NCBI RefSeq assembly: GCF_964204645.1
Contig: NC_134031.1
Span: 19,777,307-19,841,306 of the forward strand
Direction: 5' to 3'
Length of the DNA: 64,000 bases
Origin: Tubulanus polymorphus
Lineage: Eukaryota; Nemertea; Palaeonemertea; Tubulaniformes; Tubulanidae
A program made the translations under genes and the position numbers. Position 1 is the first letter of the stretch; each line of letters begins with the position of its first letter. Shown here piece by piece: positions 1 through 13,200 of this stretch. Below the pieces are notes generated by a model, which had not been told where the DNA came from, searched no databases, and saw only the letters and a list, made by a program, of their open reading frames with translations.

Positions 1-1978
1 ATTAAAACGCGCGCTCCTCGTAAAACCGTTATCCCAGCGGACGAGCAGCGGACAAGCAGCGGAGGAGCGGGCGCAGCGCATTCACCGGGTACCGCGCTGC
101 TGTTCATTAATACGCCAATAAATGATAAACGCGACCGGACCGTGAATCTTATTATGTGCGATCGTAACCTGTAATTGACTTGGTCAGGTTTTAATTATCC
201 GAAGACGTGCGTGAGACTTTCCGAAATAAGCAGCCGGTCGAAATAAATGCTAATCGGGTTCGAATCCCACACCCTTACACGCAACAAGCTACGCGAGGCG
301 CGGTCGTAATGACGTCACATAAAGTGTAACGAACTAAACGGGTACAGCGGTTATATGTATTGTACTTTAATGTTATACAGGGGAGTACACAAACTTCAGA
401 TAAAGTATTGGGCTCAGAATTGTATCTAATGCGCTTTCCGTGGCTGAATATATTGAAATTGATGATATTACGAGGTAGATGAATCTCTGGTAGCGCATCA
501 TCCAGTGACGCAACAAAGAATTTCAGTCAGGTTATAACTTTTGAACAAGAATCTTCATTCGCTAATGAATTCTCGAGCAAAATAAGCGACGAAAAATCGT
601 TTCGAGCGTAAAAATTAATTGCTAGATAATGAGCGGTTATGGGTTCATCGTAGTTTTAGGAACCGCCGATTTCCATTATATCTACTAATCACTTCAAAGT
701 ACTGTAGATTATGACACGTGAAATTGAAGTGACGTTGATTACTGCTGAAGTATCGTTGACGCGCAGTAGACTGGAAGTTAGTTCGTGTCTTGTACCGTCT
801 CGGTGTCAGATCTGAAGTATAATACCCGCCGTGCAGCGTCCTAAAGGTCTCGAATTATCCCCGTATGTACAACGTGCCTAATTACCTCTCTACAGTTTCG
901 ATCCATCCGCCGAACGCAGTCCGGGTTTTCTTAACGCCGGCGTCGACTCTTCTTCAATTGGCATTTTCGTCTGTCTTGGCGAACGCCTGCTCGAGGCTAT
1001 GCGTCGACGATTAAACGCGCACGTAAATGATTCAACGTTTTCTTCAAGAACATAATTTTCGTAATAAAGATTTCCATCAGACGCTTGAACCGGTAACCAG
1101 AGTTTTGTTTCAGCGTTAGTTGTAAACCTTGCTCTCAAGAACTTTCGACATTAATATCTTGCTTTCTGTCGTATTTTTAGCTTTAAATGACCCAGGACTC
1201 CGTTCCACAGTTAGAATGGACTCTGAGTTAGTTAGATTAAAAGACAAAATATAGTGAAACGGAACTGTGACACCGACCATATATGCTGCTTTCAGTCTTG
1301 AATGCAAAATTTTTCAGATTTTAAAGAAAATAGCGTTTGACTTTGACATATGGCTTTGATGACGTGTTTCGCGTATAATACGACCGAGAAGGATAGAATG
1401 GAAATACATGAAGTCTGTATCGACTGGCTGACGGTGAAAAATCGCCCGGCAAAGAAAACCGAGGGAGAGCTCGCGGAGAGCTCGCGCTAATTGGCTCACA
1501 AACGTAGAAAACGGTTCCGATCCCCGAGCGAAGACTTCCGTTCGAGGAAACCGTGTTTCAGACCTGGTGATATCGCTGCGACCCCCGTCGATCGTTTCAG
1601 TAAAACTCTCTCCGTTTTATGACTGTCGTCTTGAAAGGAGTCGTACGGAGCTGCCGAGGAGAGAATGGCGAGTTTTTCTTTTATTCGTTCAGACTGTAAC
1701 GTCTCTGGATGAGACGAACGGAATATGATGACAAAAACCGAAGGCGATTTAACGGCTGGGGAAAGCGATTGTTGTAGCGACGTGTGCAGTTTAATTCAAC
1801 TCATAGCCGTTTAACGGATAAACCTTCCACTGCGAGGGGCGAATATCGATATCTCACAATAATGTTTTATTTTCTGCTTGGATTTCTGATTTTTGTCTGG
1901 TAATTCATTATCACGATTGAATCATTTAGAAAATACAATCTTTCGTAGTACGATAACCACACTCAAACGTGGTGAACA

Positions 1979-2045
1979 GATAATAAGATAAAACACCTGA
2001 CGATGATCTCTAGGGTGAGATCGAAACGTCGTGTTCTTATAATCT
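1979..2045 (+). ncRNA. Hammerhead-ribozyme-like core motif
   Basis: The three invariant pieces of a hammerhead core are present in order. CTGACGA (1997-2003) fits CUGANGA. A perfect 6 bp stem II follows (GATCTC 2005-2010 with GAGATC 2017-2022, six-base loop), then GAAAC (2023-2027). The flanks are imperfect inverted repeats: ATAATAAGA...ACAC upstream of the core and GTGTTCTTAT from 2031. That gives the same arms-around-core plan as the element at 52257-52413. Self-cleaving hammerheads are known in terminal repeats of Penelope-like retroelements and in SINE-like repeats. No reverse transcriptase is seen here, so this is probably a solo remnant. Activity is not shown, because stem I and the cleavage site are unclear. 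Confidence 0.45.
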
Positions 2046-2743
2046 AGGTTGTTTCAATAAATAAATTATCGATTTGAGAACTCTTTTAATTTGTACATAG
2101 TTGTTTTTTATCTTGCAATCTTTCGTATTTCTATTTCAGCAGAGACGATTTTCGAACGAACTTTGTATTTAGGTGCCCATGCGCAATTAGTTTCCGAGAA
2201 TAAAACAGTAAAATGTTATTAGGAGATTCAGTATTGGGATTCTGATTTAATGGCTTCTCCATTGATTTGGCTTTTTCAAAAGTTTATGAAGCAGCGTTTA
2301 TGAATAGCGATCTTGTGTTTCTCAAAATGGTTCATCGATAATAATGACAGGCCAGCATAGAGCGACGCATTCACGAAACTGATGACGCGGATAAAGATCT
2401 TTTTGTTTCTTTTTCCCATCGATGAGAAACTGAAGATTTTTTTTTTTCTCTTATGAATCGATCTCGAAAAAAATCATATCAGTGTCGTTATCGGGGAACA
2501 CGCGTTCAGGGGTTTATCGAGCTATGGCGCCGCCGCCTTGTATCAGCGGAATAACGGACGGACGCTCCGGCTGCACCGTATCGCGTAGTAATCTTTGCAG
2601 ACCGCTTGTGGTTCATTCGATTACCCGTTACGAGCTTTTCATCGGAAATTATAGACAATTGATCGTACCACGGTTCCCGAGATTTTCTCAATCGACGTTC
2701 GTCTTTGTTGGCGGGTCTGTTGCGCCGAGTTTGGTCACGTGTC

Positions 2744-3217
2744 CTATGACAGTGAATGACGCAGTATGACGTCTAGAACAGACGATTTTGTTCCCGCGTC
2801 TTCTGCGAGGACGTCGTTCGCCGTATGCCAGCCCCCGCCAGCCTCACCCTGTTTATAAGAAATACGACAAGACACGGAAAATCGAAATAAGCCACCTCCA
2901 CCATCAGCAATTTCGTGATTTGTTTTCTGCTTTTCGCGTTTCCATTTATGGTTTTTGATGGTGAATATTAAAAAAGGCGCATTTGCATCCAAATCCGACA
3001 CGTGGCCGGCTACATTGTAAAATGTTTTATCCTTAGCGACAGAATAAGGTTTACACAAAGAGTGATAGAAGTATAGCTCAGTATCGGGCATTCTAAACAT
3101 ATCCTCGCTCGATAAAGGATTATTGGTTATAAGACAAACGGATGAATTGTTCGCTTCAATATCTCGTGGCTTCTCAGTTTTATGGCTCTTCAGTTTTACG
3201 AGTGCAGCTCGATTCAT
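2744..3217 (-). CDS. Anonymous ORF, 157 codons
   Basis: Open minus-strand frame from ATG (3217) to stop (2744). I do not recognise it. The product begins MNRAALVKLK, is mostly polar, and has a GGGG run and basic stretches near the C-terminus (KWKREKQK). No signal peptide or membrane segment is evident. It is longer than most chance frames nearby, and a 3' coding exon or a transposon remnant are both possible. There is no nearby gene to attach it to, and no clear upstream splice acceptor decides whether it is an exon. Treat it as hypothetical; chance is a real alternative. Confidence 0.2.
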   Translation of the reverse strand: MNRAALVKLKSHKTEKPRDIEANNSSVCLITNNPLSSEDMFRMPDTELYFYHSLCKPYSVAKDKTFYNVAGHVSDLDANAPFLIFTIKNHKWKREKQKTNHEIADGGGGLFRFSVSCRISYKQGEAGGGWHTANDVLAEDAGTKSSVLDVILRHSLS

Positions 3218-4662
3218 AAATCCGATCACAATAAAATACAAGCTCTTTTCAACTACTCGCTGAATCTCGTCGAATCTCGGTGTTCAATTTCTGAATTGAC
3301 ACGTGTCTGAACGGACAACTATAATCGCATTACGTCTAGTAATACTTTGAGCCGGTCCTTAACCTAAACCACCTAACCAGAATAATTGTACCGAAAGTTG
3401 TTCTTTTTCCCAGATCTACTCAATCCAGTTCCACAGTTACGAGTTTTGACTCTAGGATAGAAATTACAAATTATTTGCTCTAAATTCGACTGACCATCCA
3501 ACTATATCTGTAGGCTATACGTACATTTCGCTTTCGGATTTCAAAATCTGGCCCTGTTTCGTTCCCGGTGGGTGTGGTAAAATGTAAGGGACTCCAAATC
3601 AAAATCAACCAAATAAATAAAAGGGAATGCTATTGGCAAACTCAAGGGTCCAATTCAACGAAAAACAATAGAAAGAGTCCTTGGTTTCTGATGCATTTGA
3701 TGATCTGTGTCTCGGCATGAACGAACCCCGCTGCTAACGAGAACTTAATGACAGAGAAACAAAATAACACAATATAAGACAACTAGAAATAAAGCTTCAA
3801 AACTATGAAAAGAACTGGCATACAATGATCTCCAATAAATCGAAGATGGCCGCCGTTTTGTTTTGTTCGATACACGATCGATCTTTGACTTCACATATCA
3901 CTGCGTTTTTAGCAAATTGTCACGTTGTAGATTGAGAAAGACAAAACGACATCGCTAGAAATCGATTTTGACGGTATTATTTACTGCGATGATCCCCTAC
4001 AGAGTGACACAAGTCACACTGAGGGGATGTTCATCGATAAAGACACTGGTTTCCGTCCAGATCGATCCACATTACGAGCATGAAACCACGTGTAGAGTAT
4101 AAACTCGAGTATCAACTCTCAAATCATTGTTTATAATGGCTTTCTCTGCCCCTAAAATCCCCTAATAACATCATCAAATTGTACATAGGGTGGATAAACT
4201 AGATTTTAGACTCTTGTACGCCCATGCTAGTACTTGTCATTGGATTTTTAGCTTTAAATTTTTGGGATGAGTTTTTACCGGTATAAATCAAATCACTAGT
4301 TACTTTATCTATATAAGTTAATCTTAAGGCAATTTAATGATTTCATATGAGAATTATGAGAATTTAGGAGGAAGCCATGTTTTGTCGAGAGGCATACATA
4401 TGGTTATAGATCTAATGGACCGATGTTGTTATGATGAGAGCCTGCAGGTGAAATACGGTATCTTGAGGGTTAGTTTCGAGCGCTCATCATAGAAAAATCT
4501 GATATACTGAAGCCTTTCTTGAACCTGGTTCATTAATGAGCCGCGCGGCGTCTGTTAAACGTGCCTTTATAGACTGTGATATAGAGAGATACCGACATGT
4601 TCGGATAAAAACAACTTTCGCCCTAATGAGCTACTTGCTACTTGCGTATCTCTGTCAGTCTC

Positions 4663-4692
4663 TCTCTCTCTCTCCCTCTCTCTCTCTCTTTC
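4663..4692. repeat. CT microsatellite
   Basis: About 30 bases of nearly pure (TC)n, interrupted once by a CCC. Simple repeat; no gene adjacent. Confidence 0.9.
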
Positions 4693-7600
4693 AGCACCGA
4701 CACATAGGAATCTCAATCATTTTTCTGGTCGTATGAACCAATCTGATACCAAGTGTGTTAGATTTGATGTATGAATGCGCGCGACGCCTCGTCAGCAATG
4801 ATGGATGTTAACAATAGCTCTTCCCGCATCTAATTGGCAAATATACCCGTCCAAGTTTATCACACAGTCAGTTTTGACGACGTTATTTCGACTAATTGGC
4901 ATTTTAACCCCGATACGATGCAATTTCGGTCGCCATCCAATGTAAGGTGCCAATTAGACTCAACTCCAATATTCAATACATCTAACCCAGGTATTGCTCT
5001 GAAAATATCGATATAAACATCCCGTTTATTGTCACGTGTTTGGCAGTTATCGCGTTGTTTGCTGCCGGAGTCAATTTTCTGTCGTTTTTTTCATAATCAT
5101 TGAACCGAATTGGTTTCCGTATTTTCAATGAGAGTGATTGAATTGAAAAAACACCGTGTATTAAGTTGATTATACCGCAAGTTATTTGCGGTTAAATGAA
5201 GCCTAAACGATTTTGAAAATAACGGTCATATATGAACATTTCTAGGCACGTTTTCGATAGCATAGAAATACAATGCTGAAGAAATGAAATTTTGACACTT
5301 TGAGGACCGACTGGCAAAAACATTGCTCCATTGATCATATATGATTATATTGACAGTGGCAGGGTAATGTTTGTCACGTGACTCCTCTCAAGTCACGGTT
5401 TCTACAGTCGTCAAAATCTAGCATACATCACCTGAAATATGCATGAAATAAAGGGGCTTGCTATTGTTCAATGTACATTTTACGAATTCCAAGGAATAGC
5501 CTTTGTGCCTAAATGAGTGAAATCATTTTATTTCAGCGATTCAGTATTCCCATTCTGAGGGCGGGTATTTTGTATCTTTAATATCGGTTGAACGAGCGCG
5601 CAATGAATTGACCTTTAACCGCGTATGGCTTCAAAGTCTCTACCCGGAGTCGGGAATCTCGATCGAATGCAGGGAAAATCATATACGTAAGGTTTCGCGC
5701 GGCGAGCCTATCTTGTTTGGAAATGTACTGATGATGATTTTTCGCTCCTCAAATATCACAATCACGCGTGAACCTGATACAACATCTTCATTGTGTGTCT
5801 TGCATAAAAATCGAGCTGGAGTTCACGAGGCCCGCGGCATTTCTGACGCGGAGTATACGGTCGCAAAAATACACAGTTTGCTGCTGCAGCTTGGCGCTTG
5901 TCTCCGGCGGGCGCGAGTCGTCACCGCCGCCGCCGCCGTACAAAAGATATAATCTTTCGTCGTTCGGTCTTTGCGAGCGTTCGAATCAAAAGCGTTGCCA
6001 ATACGGGGGACATTGAATCCACGGTGAACGATTGAAATCCATCCCCTTGTAACGGACGGGCGCCGCCGGCATTCTGGCGAGGCTCTATGTCAACCGATTG
6101 GTTAATTGTAACTAATACCTAGCTTATATAAGCCCTCCGGTAACGAGTTACTGTTAAATTCTAGTTGCTGATGTTTATTTCGGTGTGTGATGCGTGATAT
6201 TAATATTACGAATCGACTGAATTCTAATAAATGAAGAATTGATTTCGACGCGAATCTGCAGTCTCGAATGTACAGTGTTTGTGTAAATATATATAAACGT
6301 ATGCATTCGGTCAAAACATTTCGGGACGCGACTTGGAATGTAAATTAATAGCCTTTGATTGCTAATCTTCGCAATGACACTGATACAACCGCAAACTGGC
6401 AATTTCTGAGCGCGGTTTTGATTTACAGTTATTGAAATCCATATCAAGGCGGGTCCGAACACTTTAATCGTAGCTTTTAATATACGATTAATGAGCTCAT
6501 TAACCCTTTGTTATCCACAACCTTCATAAATCTATATCGTTCAACTGGTTCGAGTCCCATAAAAACCATTCCGCGTTTTTCTAAGCTGTATACACTATTA
6601 TATCGCAAGAATTTCATCCCGCAATATTATTGAAATAATCCGAGAATTTTGTAAAAATCCAACAATCTCCTGAAGCGCATCGGAAAATTCCTTCTATTAG
6701 ATGTTTAAACGGAGACGGAAATTGTTTCTTGGGGGTAACCTAAATATAAACGATGTATTTTAAGAGTAAAGTGTTAAATGTAAAATCGATATAAGATTGT
6801 CATACACGTATCTAGTTACTTTGATGAATAATGAATATTATTATTATCATTGCTATCATCATCATCATAAATATGGTCATAATTTTGGAGTACTTTTGTA
6901 GGAATCATCTACATACTTGATAACGGAAATTAACTTCACATTCTGTAAATCATTATTTGGATAAGATTCACAAAGTTATCAGCGAACTAACTGAGAAAAA
7001 CACGGATTTCAAAAATCATCACCGGCAACGTTTTGGAAGTGATTGTCGAAGTGGGAAAACGGTAAATGAAATTCCACCTGTATCGGTTTTAAGTGGACAA
7101 AAAAACCGAATGTGTGGTTTTTTGAAGGTGTTTGCAAATTTACTCAGCGTTAACATCAGTAGCCCATCGAGAACGACGTCTAAAGAGCTTTTATGATATC
7201 ACGCTGAAGTACGTGTTTACGCACCTATTTGAGTAGCGCACCGGAACCCGTCAAACCGCTCTCGACGGTTGCAAATTGGGAAGTATAGCACATCCGTCAT
7301 TTTAATGATCAAATTAGCGAACGTACGTCTATACGTTACCGTTTTTGTTCGGAATTCCGAAGAGGTTCCCCGCACAATCACCCCCTGTCATTTTGTAAAT
7401 ATGTCAAAAGCGCTCGTCGAATTTCCGCGCATTTGACCACTCGAAATTTTATTTCCTCGTTTCGTCGTATGCGTCGACGATAGGTTCGTTTTGAATTATT
7501 AATCCGACGTCGGTAGCATTTTGATTGTTGCATAATTTATCGCCGAGCGCCTCTGAAGCGATGTGTATATCGCTTACTCTTTTTTATTCCCTGAGGATTT

Positions 7601-8469
7601 TTTCATCCTTTATAAGACACTAAATCTCCGGAACCGATACACGCGTCGCGACCGACGCTCGTCCGTTTTTGACCGTATTTCTTAGCGCTTTTAAACCACG
7701 CATTCTTCGTTCATTATTTAGATCTATATTCTCCCGGTATATTGTAAGCATCCTCGTCCGCAAATGAAAGATTTTTGCGGCCTTTCGGGTTTAAAGTGTA
7801 TCCTACATTAAAACAACAGTATTTCGAATAGTTCCTCCGTTGGGTTTGAATCTGAATGTTAAGAGTTATGAGTTTTGGTTAAGAGTATAAACTCACAACT
7901 GTAGAAACGGGTTCAGCGTGAACAGCCAACACTGATATTGTTACTTTTTTAAAACTATTTTCTATTTTTCGCAATTTCGAGTGGAAATAAATACCATAAA
8001 TAAATACCATCATTATCATATCAATTTTGATGTTACACAATATATCTAAACAATTTTTACACCAAGAACCATCAATGACAATCTATTATATCTCATGGTT
8101 TTGTGCATCACGTGCGAGATGTTTTCCATCATTGGATTTCGCCTAAAACACAGTAGTGCAAAAGTGACAAACTATTTTTCGATTAACGATAAATTTCGAG
8201 GATCATTTATCAGCGAAATGTCGAATGTTTCAAAATTGGAATCGGTTTTTCAATCGAGCGAGCCAACTTTACAAAGTTTGAGGTAAACGCCTAAACAACA
8301 CACGCCTAACTTTTCGTGTCAATAGAAATAAATAAAAATAAACTGCCAAGGGCGGCACAAGAAAACCCTGTTAATCTGGCCGTTTTTTTATTCCTGTGGC
8401 CGCCAATGAAGTTTAGCAATTTCGAATAGAAAATTGTCGAAAGTCTATTCACACCGTCCAGAAGAACAA

Positions 8470-8680
8470 GGCTAAAAATGATACCTTGTCTCCTTTTTTT
8501 GCTGAGCTTAAAAGTTGACCCGGTCGGCCACCTATCTACCTTGTACATTACCAAAAATTCATGATTATGTTATGCTAACAATAACAAACCCGGGAACTAC
8601 AGAAATGTATTGATTGCTAATTTTATTGCGGTCTGCAAAATGACCCGGCCGATTTGGAGGAACGAGCCAATTTTTTAGCC
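8470..8680. mobile_element. Harbinger-like MITE, copy 1
   Basis: A 211 bp non-coding element with inverted ends. It begins GGCTAAAAATGATACCTTGT and ends with the complement of GGCTAAAAAATTGG. Flanking triplets are CAA and TAA, an imperfect match to the TWA-type target duplication of PIF/Harbinger elements. Internally it shares TTGACCCGG(T/C)CGGCC, CTATCTACC and ATGACCCGGCCG with the element at 55973-56193, so the two are copies of one family. No transposase is encoded. Confidence 0.65.
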
Positions 8681-10292
8681 TAATACCCAATTTTTGCGAT
8701 TTTGATATAATTTGTTTATGGATCGCATTAAGCGCGTTAATTTTGTATACTGGAAACGCATTTATCGCTACCAGAAAAAAAAAACTCAAAAGCTAATTCA
8801 AAATGAACCGCTTTTAAGTTGATTCGAAATTGGAAATTCTATACACTATTTCCTGCGTGGGACACTTTAGAAAAATATTCAAACATGCGACGGGTCGATA
8901 TTTCCCTCGGTTCTTATTCAAACGATTCATTTTGAAATCTGAATTAGATTCGTTTGAAGATCTGATTTCACGGATTTTCGGCGCAGTTACTGCTTCGATC
9001 GCGTGATGTTCGACACTTTACGCGTACTGCCTAGATTTTCAGTCGGATTCATGTATATGAACTGCGTGTATTGAATTCGGTCGATGCATTATGTGTTTAT
9101 GTCCGCTGTCTTTTGTCAACTTTGTTTTTTGTGAAACGTGTTTTTCTTCAAATGACATATCATCATTTTCTCGTCACATGAAAATGACAAAAAAATAATT
9201 TTTTGTATCCTTTTTACTCGTTCGTGTCCTCGTTGACAATGGGCGCTCTGTTTTTCTAAACCCACGCATATCAACGGCCTAAAAAGAGAAAGACGTTTGC
9301 GATGATATTTTGTAAAGAAATCTAAATCGTTTGATATCTATCGCATGGACACCGACTGATCGCAGAAAAAAATTCATTTCATCACAACCGCTATTTCTGA
9401 ACTACCCTGTCAATGAATGTTATACCATCAAAAAGGAGGCAATGAACAGTGAATCAAATAAAGAAATATGAAGATAAAATGGTATTGTTAATCGTATGAA
9501 TAACCGAGCAGGTGCAATAAGTATGTATTTCTGGGAACGGTCCGAAAGTTATGCATTTCCTCGATTGAAATCATAACAAAATTCCCTACTACCTGGATGA
9601 ATAGGCAGCTAACGTAATGATTATTGGCGTTATTTCTTTCACAGAAATGCGATTTATTTGTTGATAAATTGTGATGACAATTCATAAAATCGTAAATAGA
9701 TAATACGGGATGTATTGGTATATTTTCTGCACGGCCTGAGGTTCCTCGACAATTACCCGATTATCGTTCTGAGTTCAGAGCTGTCTAATAACTGGTATTT
9801 TACTCAGCACGGTTTTTCTCTGTGAATCGCGCCGATTTGCAATTCTTTCATCGACGACGACAACGAGCGAAACGATCACGTGTCAACGCATCCGGAAAAA
9901 CGGATCCGCCCATAAATTACCAAACGACATAATCATAGTCTACACGTACGACCGAGTCGACCAATTGTATGAGTTTCTCGTCGCGTAAGAGCTCTAGTTC
10001 GGCGAACGGTCGTTCGAGGACGCCGCGATAGACTCCACCCCGCTGATAGACAGATCTGGTGAAGTATTCAGGAAAGATTTCGCTGCCGTTGTTGTCATTA
10101 AGTCGAAAGTTATCGGACGGATCAGAACTTGCAGTAGAACTAATTGAGACAATCGCGAGGAGGGATTCTTACTGAAAGGTTTCAGCGCCAGAACTGTTCG
10201 CAGAGGAAAATATCAACCGGAGCTTCACGCGTCCCGTATCTTGGTTTTAAAAGTTTATCAACGCCGGCTTCAATCTGGGGACATTCGTCAGA

Positions 10293-13200
10293 ATGGTGGA
10301 GAAAACTTCAATGACCCTTTGCGAGAGAGGGGTCGAAGTAACTGGACCACTGGATTGTCAGCATCCACATCAACCAGGCATGACCAGCATCGATACACAT
10401 ATCCACAGTCAACCGATGACAATGGTATGTATACTACTTCATTACACCTTTCTCATTTTTCGTGAAATAATTCTCAAAAGGTTTGTTAACCCTGAAGTAT
10501 CAACTGTTGATCCTGATGGTGAATTCATATTTGGGATTAAGGTCTCTCTTCAATATCTTACGCTTTGCGTTTAGACTTTAGATCATTTTGAACATTACAT
10601 GTTTGAATTTGAATGACAAACCTTAGCAATCTTTGTGTATAACTTTTCTTTCGATATCGGTTGAAAAGCTAATTCAAACCGAGTTGGCGCAAGCTGAGTT
10701 GATATTTGTCAGTAGAATATTCAAGATGTTAATCGAGAGTTTCACGTTTCCACGAATGTCAACCCCGGTCTTTGACTCTCGTGAAATTAGGTCGACTCGC
10801 TGCAGGAATACAAAATGTTTTGAAAGTATTTTTATCAAATCTATGAAAGAATGCGACTAGAATCTTTTAAAAAGGTACTTTTCTAAGTAAACACAGGTTT
10901 CCGAGGAACTTCGCCCAGCTGTTGGCTTTAGGGTCTTTAGTCGATACCACAGTACAACAACTTTCACCATTGTTGAAAGCTAAATTTCTATTTGTATCTA
11001 TACTTTGCGTGCGGACTGTCGAAAGCCGCATAAACTTTATGAAACTGTGAAATCTGAAATCTTAAATACGACAGGAATTAAGATCGAAATTTCGTGCTTT
11101 GATAAAAGGTCTCTCAGATTTTAGTAGGAAATTATAAACGATGGATATTCATTGAGAATGCCAGATGGTAATAACCGACGCGCGCTGTGGTTTGTATTTT
11201 TTTCGCAACAAACACTTGACCAGATGTCATGAAGTTATTTTCGAGCCGTCTCGCCAAACGCTGTTTCTCAGATCTGAGTTATAATTCTCGCGCCGATATA
11301 CGATATTTTCTCAAGTCGTATAGCTTGCATTTTTCCGCGCACTTAAACGATATTTCTTATCTATGAAGTCAGTCGGTGTAAACGGCACGCGTCCACGATA
11401 TGAAACCACTTATGAGCGCATTTTTTGAGCGGTGTCTGTTTTCTTAGGTGCGCTAAATTGTGATGGATCAAGTGGCCGAAATTTATGAGATAGGATGAGA
11501 CGTTAAAGGTGTGACCGATCCGGTAAAACCACCACCTGTAAACCATCTTAGTAAATATCCTTGTATAAACAATTCAAACATTGATCTCATTTTCAGATTG
11601 ATAAAAAAGAGCCGTTAATTTCATCAACGATTTCGAAATTCTAAAAAGATACTTTCATAATGTAATACGTACATATAAATCGATGGGAATATGAAAATTG
11701 ATTTTTTGTTTGCGTGAACTGGAGGTCCACAGGTGTTGTCTGGCACATATCTTAACCCTTAAGAGTTCGATGTATACTTAGCATCCATTTTATTTTACAT
11801 TTTAGTCGCCAGTTAGTACACGATCGGTCGGTATTTGCCTTCACAGCTGCTGCTGCTGCTGTGGTGGTTACTACATCACTTTTTATTCTATTGTTTGAAT
11901 CGTTTGTGGCGCGGTCGGTTGCATGTTATAAAGTTACATTAAAATTCGATATAATGTCATCCAGCATGTATTCGACTGAAAATGGAAAATGGCTGTGAAC
12001 GTGATATATATATATATAAGTGACTTGTCTTACACAAAACTAAAAACTATTGCATTTATCGCCTACCATAATTTTTGAAAATGAATAATACATTTGAAAA
12101 GCATGTGTTAAATATTTAGCTCGGGTGTTGGATAATGCAAAGACACTACCTGGAATCACAGTCACCACTCCCCTTGTCCAAGCCAATGAACCTACTAATT
12201 ATATGCACATCTTATCCGTCTATAGCCCCATTACTTGACACTTACATAAACATGATACGAAGCAAAAGGACATTCTCAGCAAAGCCATGAAGCCATCAGA
12301 TGACATCAGAGCTGTTTGTGAAATTTCTCCCAATACGCGATGTCATTATACATTTTGTGGCATTCGCAATGGCAAATTGTTTGATTTTACTTCGGTTCAT
12401 TTTGTGTTCAAATTGTATTTTTTCTCTACTGCAGCAACCATTACCGTTGATGAAGACGGAGGAACACCCGAGTATTTGCGCCGGTTGTTCCGGTCGTATC
12501 GTCGACCGATTCTATCTGATGGCCGTGGATAAACAGTGGCACACGTCGTGTCTGAAATGTTCCGAATGTTGTCTACGACTCGACTCCGAATTGACTTGTT
12601 TCGCAAAAGACGGAAATATTTACTGCAAAGAAGATTATTACAGGTAGGCCCGAAGCGAAGGCTTTCTTTTCAATGATCTTTAGCAAAGTCAGAAGTAATC
12701 TCAGAATTTTTCCCGACCCGAAAACATTTACTTTTCGCACATACATGCAGAGGTGTATACGGGATTTAAGCGGTGGATTTACCCAGGCGTTTGGTTCTTC
12801 AACGCTTATCATATGGCTTGCACACGCAGTTCAAAGTGAATCTTATATCACAACCAGTACGGCTATCGCCACTCACCACCCAGGATGGTCACGCCAGGTA
12901 GCCAAGTTTCTCCCACTGAGGCGTGATACATTGTGTCAGCTGTACGAGTACCGAAACAGATTCTTACGGTAAACTACACTTCTCGATTTAGCTGGTAGCG
13001 GCGGGGAAGAAATCGTATAGTCCAGCTACCCAACCGTGTTTCAGTACGACCGGATTTCTACCGGTGTTAGAAATAAACATTTCACGAAACAGTTCGTTGC
13101 GCGCACGTGCTGTGTCAATCAGATTACGTCACTTCCGCTGAACGGTCGAGTCGGTCAGTAGATATTCGATACGGCAGAAGCTGAGTTGTAACGGTTCGTT

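Larger units (their letters stand above)
1..10292. other. Region upstream of the LHX gene, no recognised gene
   Basis: I see no protein family I can name in these 10.3 kb. It holds a hammerhead-ribozyme-like motif (1979-2045), an anonymous minus-strand ORF (2744-3217), a CT microsatellite (4663-4692) and an inverted-repeat element (8470-8680). The first 120 bases are CpG- and GCAGCGG-rich, and a perfect palindromic CRE (TGACGTCA) lies at 310-317, so the promoter of a gene beyond the left edge is possible. The rest is AT-rich, and the other open frames are short and lack coding character. Confidence 0.5.

Noticed and set aside
205-290. GGTTCGAATCCC at about 256-268, resembling a tRNA T-arm or pol III box B
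   Set aside because: Two of the five T-stem pairs fail, there is no box A, and no acceptor stem can be formed.
3840-3935. AAGATGGCCGCC with a 29-codon ORF, resembling a TISU promoter/start
   Set aside because: The frame ends after 29 codons and I find no donor that joins it to a recognisable exon.
6540-6570. GGTTCGAGTCCC, another box-B-like word
   Set aside because: No box A or cloverleaf around it.
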